The notes beneath the pieces are model-generated. The model had not been told where the DNA came from, did no database searches, and was given only the letters and a program-made list of their open reading frames with translations. A stretch of 64,000 bases of DNA from an uncultured Candidatus Entotheonella sp. (GTDB lineage Bacteria > Tectomicrobia > Entotheonellia > Entotheonellales > Entotheonellaceae), in NCBI GenBank assembly GCA_951828535.1, contig OX639990.1, positions 2,281,300 to 2,345,299 on the forward strand. Reading direction: 5' to 3'. Below, in pieces: positions 63,634 through 64,000 of this stretch. Every line of letters begins with the position of its first letter. The stretch's first letter is position 1. A program made the translations under genes and the position numbers.

Positions 63634-63999
63634 TCAAGCCAGAGACCCTCCAGAAATGGGTTCGTATCGCCTTGCGGGTTCCGAAAGGAACGCTTTGGAG
63701 ATACTTTCCCCCAGTTCGTCCAGCGTAGCTTCAGCCGCACCCGGCAGTTCTGCGACCGCGCGGGTCCAGTCATCCATCTGAATCTCGTTGTCGCTTGTTG
63801 ACGGGATCGCTCGGGTAATCCTGTCCGCACCAATCAGGAGGCCAGCCTGCCCGAGCGCATTGAGAGATTGCAATCGCATAGCCGCATAAATGATATCCCA
63901 CCATGCCAACATGCCCCCAAGCCATGTCTGCCAGCGGCCGACGACATACGGATCATCGCCGCACCCCAGGCTCAGAATCCGCACACGACGCCGTGACAC
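63634..63999 (-). CDS. Patatin-like phospholipase, C-terminal part (runs off the window)
   Basis: Partial: 121 codons to the window edge. It reads RRVRILSLGCGDDPYVVGRW then GGMLAWWDIIYAAMRLQSLN and QAGLLIGADRITRAIP...IQMDDWTRAVAELP, which follows the C-terminal half of patatin-like phospholipases (after the DGG Asp): SLGxGxxP, W..II.AAM..QS, Q..LL.G...R, LDDW. The serine GxSxG motif must lie outside the window. With the nuclease-helicase gene it makes a two-gene unit. Assignment is from pattern only. Confidence 0.6.
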   Translation of the reverse strand: MSRRRVRILSLGCGDDPYVVGRWQTWLGGMLAWWDIIYAAMRLQSLNALGQAGLLIGADRITRAIPSTSDNEIQMDDWTRAVAELPGAAEATLDELGESISKAFLSEPARRYEPISGGSLA

Positions 64000-64000
64000 G

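Overview
The window reads as chromosomal DNA from a high-GC, double-membraned (Gram-negative type) bacterium. A phosphate-selective-type porin, a Tat translocon, a TrkH potassium channel and the order yebC-ruvC-ruvA-ruvB-queA support this. Gene content resembles Proteobacteria or Desulfobacterota/Tectomicrobia-like lineages (stand-alone diadenylate cyclase, F420-type LLM oxidoreductases, CaiB-type CoA transferases), but the lineage cannot be fixed from sequence alone. I saw no rRNA, tRNA, CRISPR array or prophage.

Layout. 0-16 kb is a compact core block. It holds tatB-tatC-pyrE, a YifB/ComM ATPase, a polyprenyl diphosphate synthase, Maf, a stand-alone EF-G, a diadenylate cyclase, a chaperone operon (CbpA-type J protein, HspR-like regulator, DnaJ), an HU/IHF protein, and the yebC-ruvCAB-queA recombination and tRNA-modification operon. 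15.5-24.8 kb is peripheral metabolism: a malate/lactate dehydrogenase, TrkH, a sugar-epimerase-like protein, a MetE-like methyltransferase, glcDE without glcF, an LLM oxidoreductase and a small membrane protein.

About 24.9-45 kb is an eroded accessory region. It contains a higBA relic cut by an IS5-type transposase remnant, two copies of a MITE-like element 16 kb apart in the same orientation, and a broken methyltransferase, nuclease, serine recombinase, SDR, upp and HxlR gene. It also holds an ISKra4 remnant sitting in a diverged second copy of tag, plus intact cargo: an MBL-fold hydrolase, a brnT/XRE toxin-antitoxin pair, a secreted double-cyclase protein, a porin, tag, an alpha/beta hydrolase, a quinone oxidoreductase with an SDR, and a NYN-domain protein behind a structured leader with an intrinsic terminator. 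A second, different MITE-like element (16-bp perfect terminal inverted repeats) lies between ridA and a DUF1989 gene.

45-60 kb returns to intact metabolism: a GSA-type aminotransferase, SppA, an operon of LLM oxidoreductase, CoA transferase and YbdK ligase, a haloacid dehalogenase, PobA, an enoyl-CoA hydratase, ArsM, a TPR protein with a small membrane protein and a sodium:solute symporter, and a second CoA transferase. 60-64 kb ends with a very large RecB-like nuclease/superfamily I helicase directly downstream of a patatin-like gene truncated by the window edge; this two-gene unit is the best candidate for an undescribed (possibly defence) system. A GC-rich palindromic repeat family (core CCCTCACCCCAACCCTCTC) is scattered through the intergenic spaces of the whole window.
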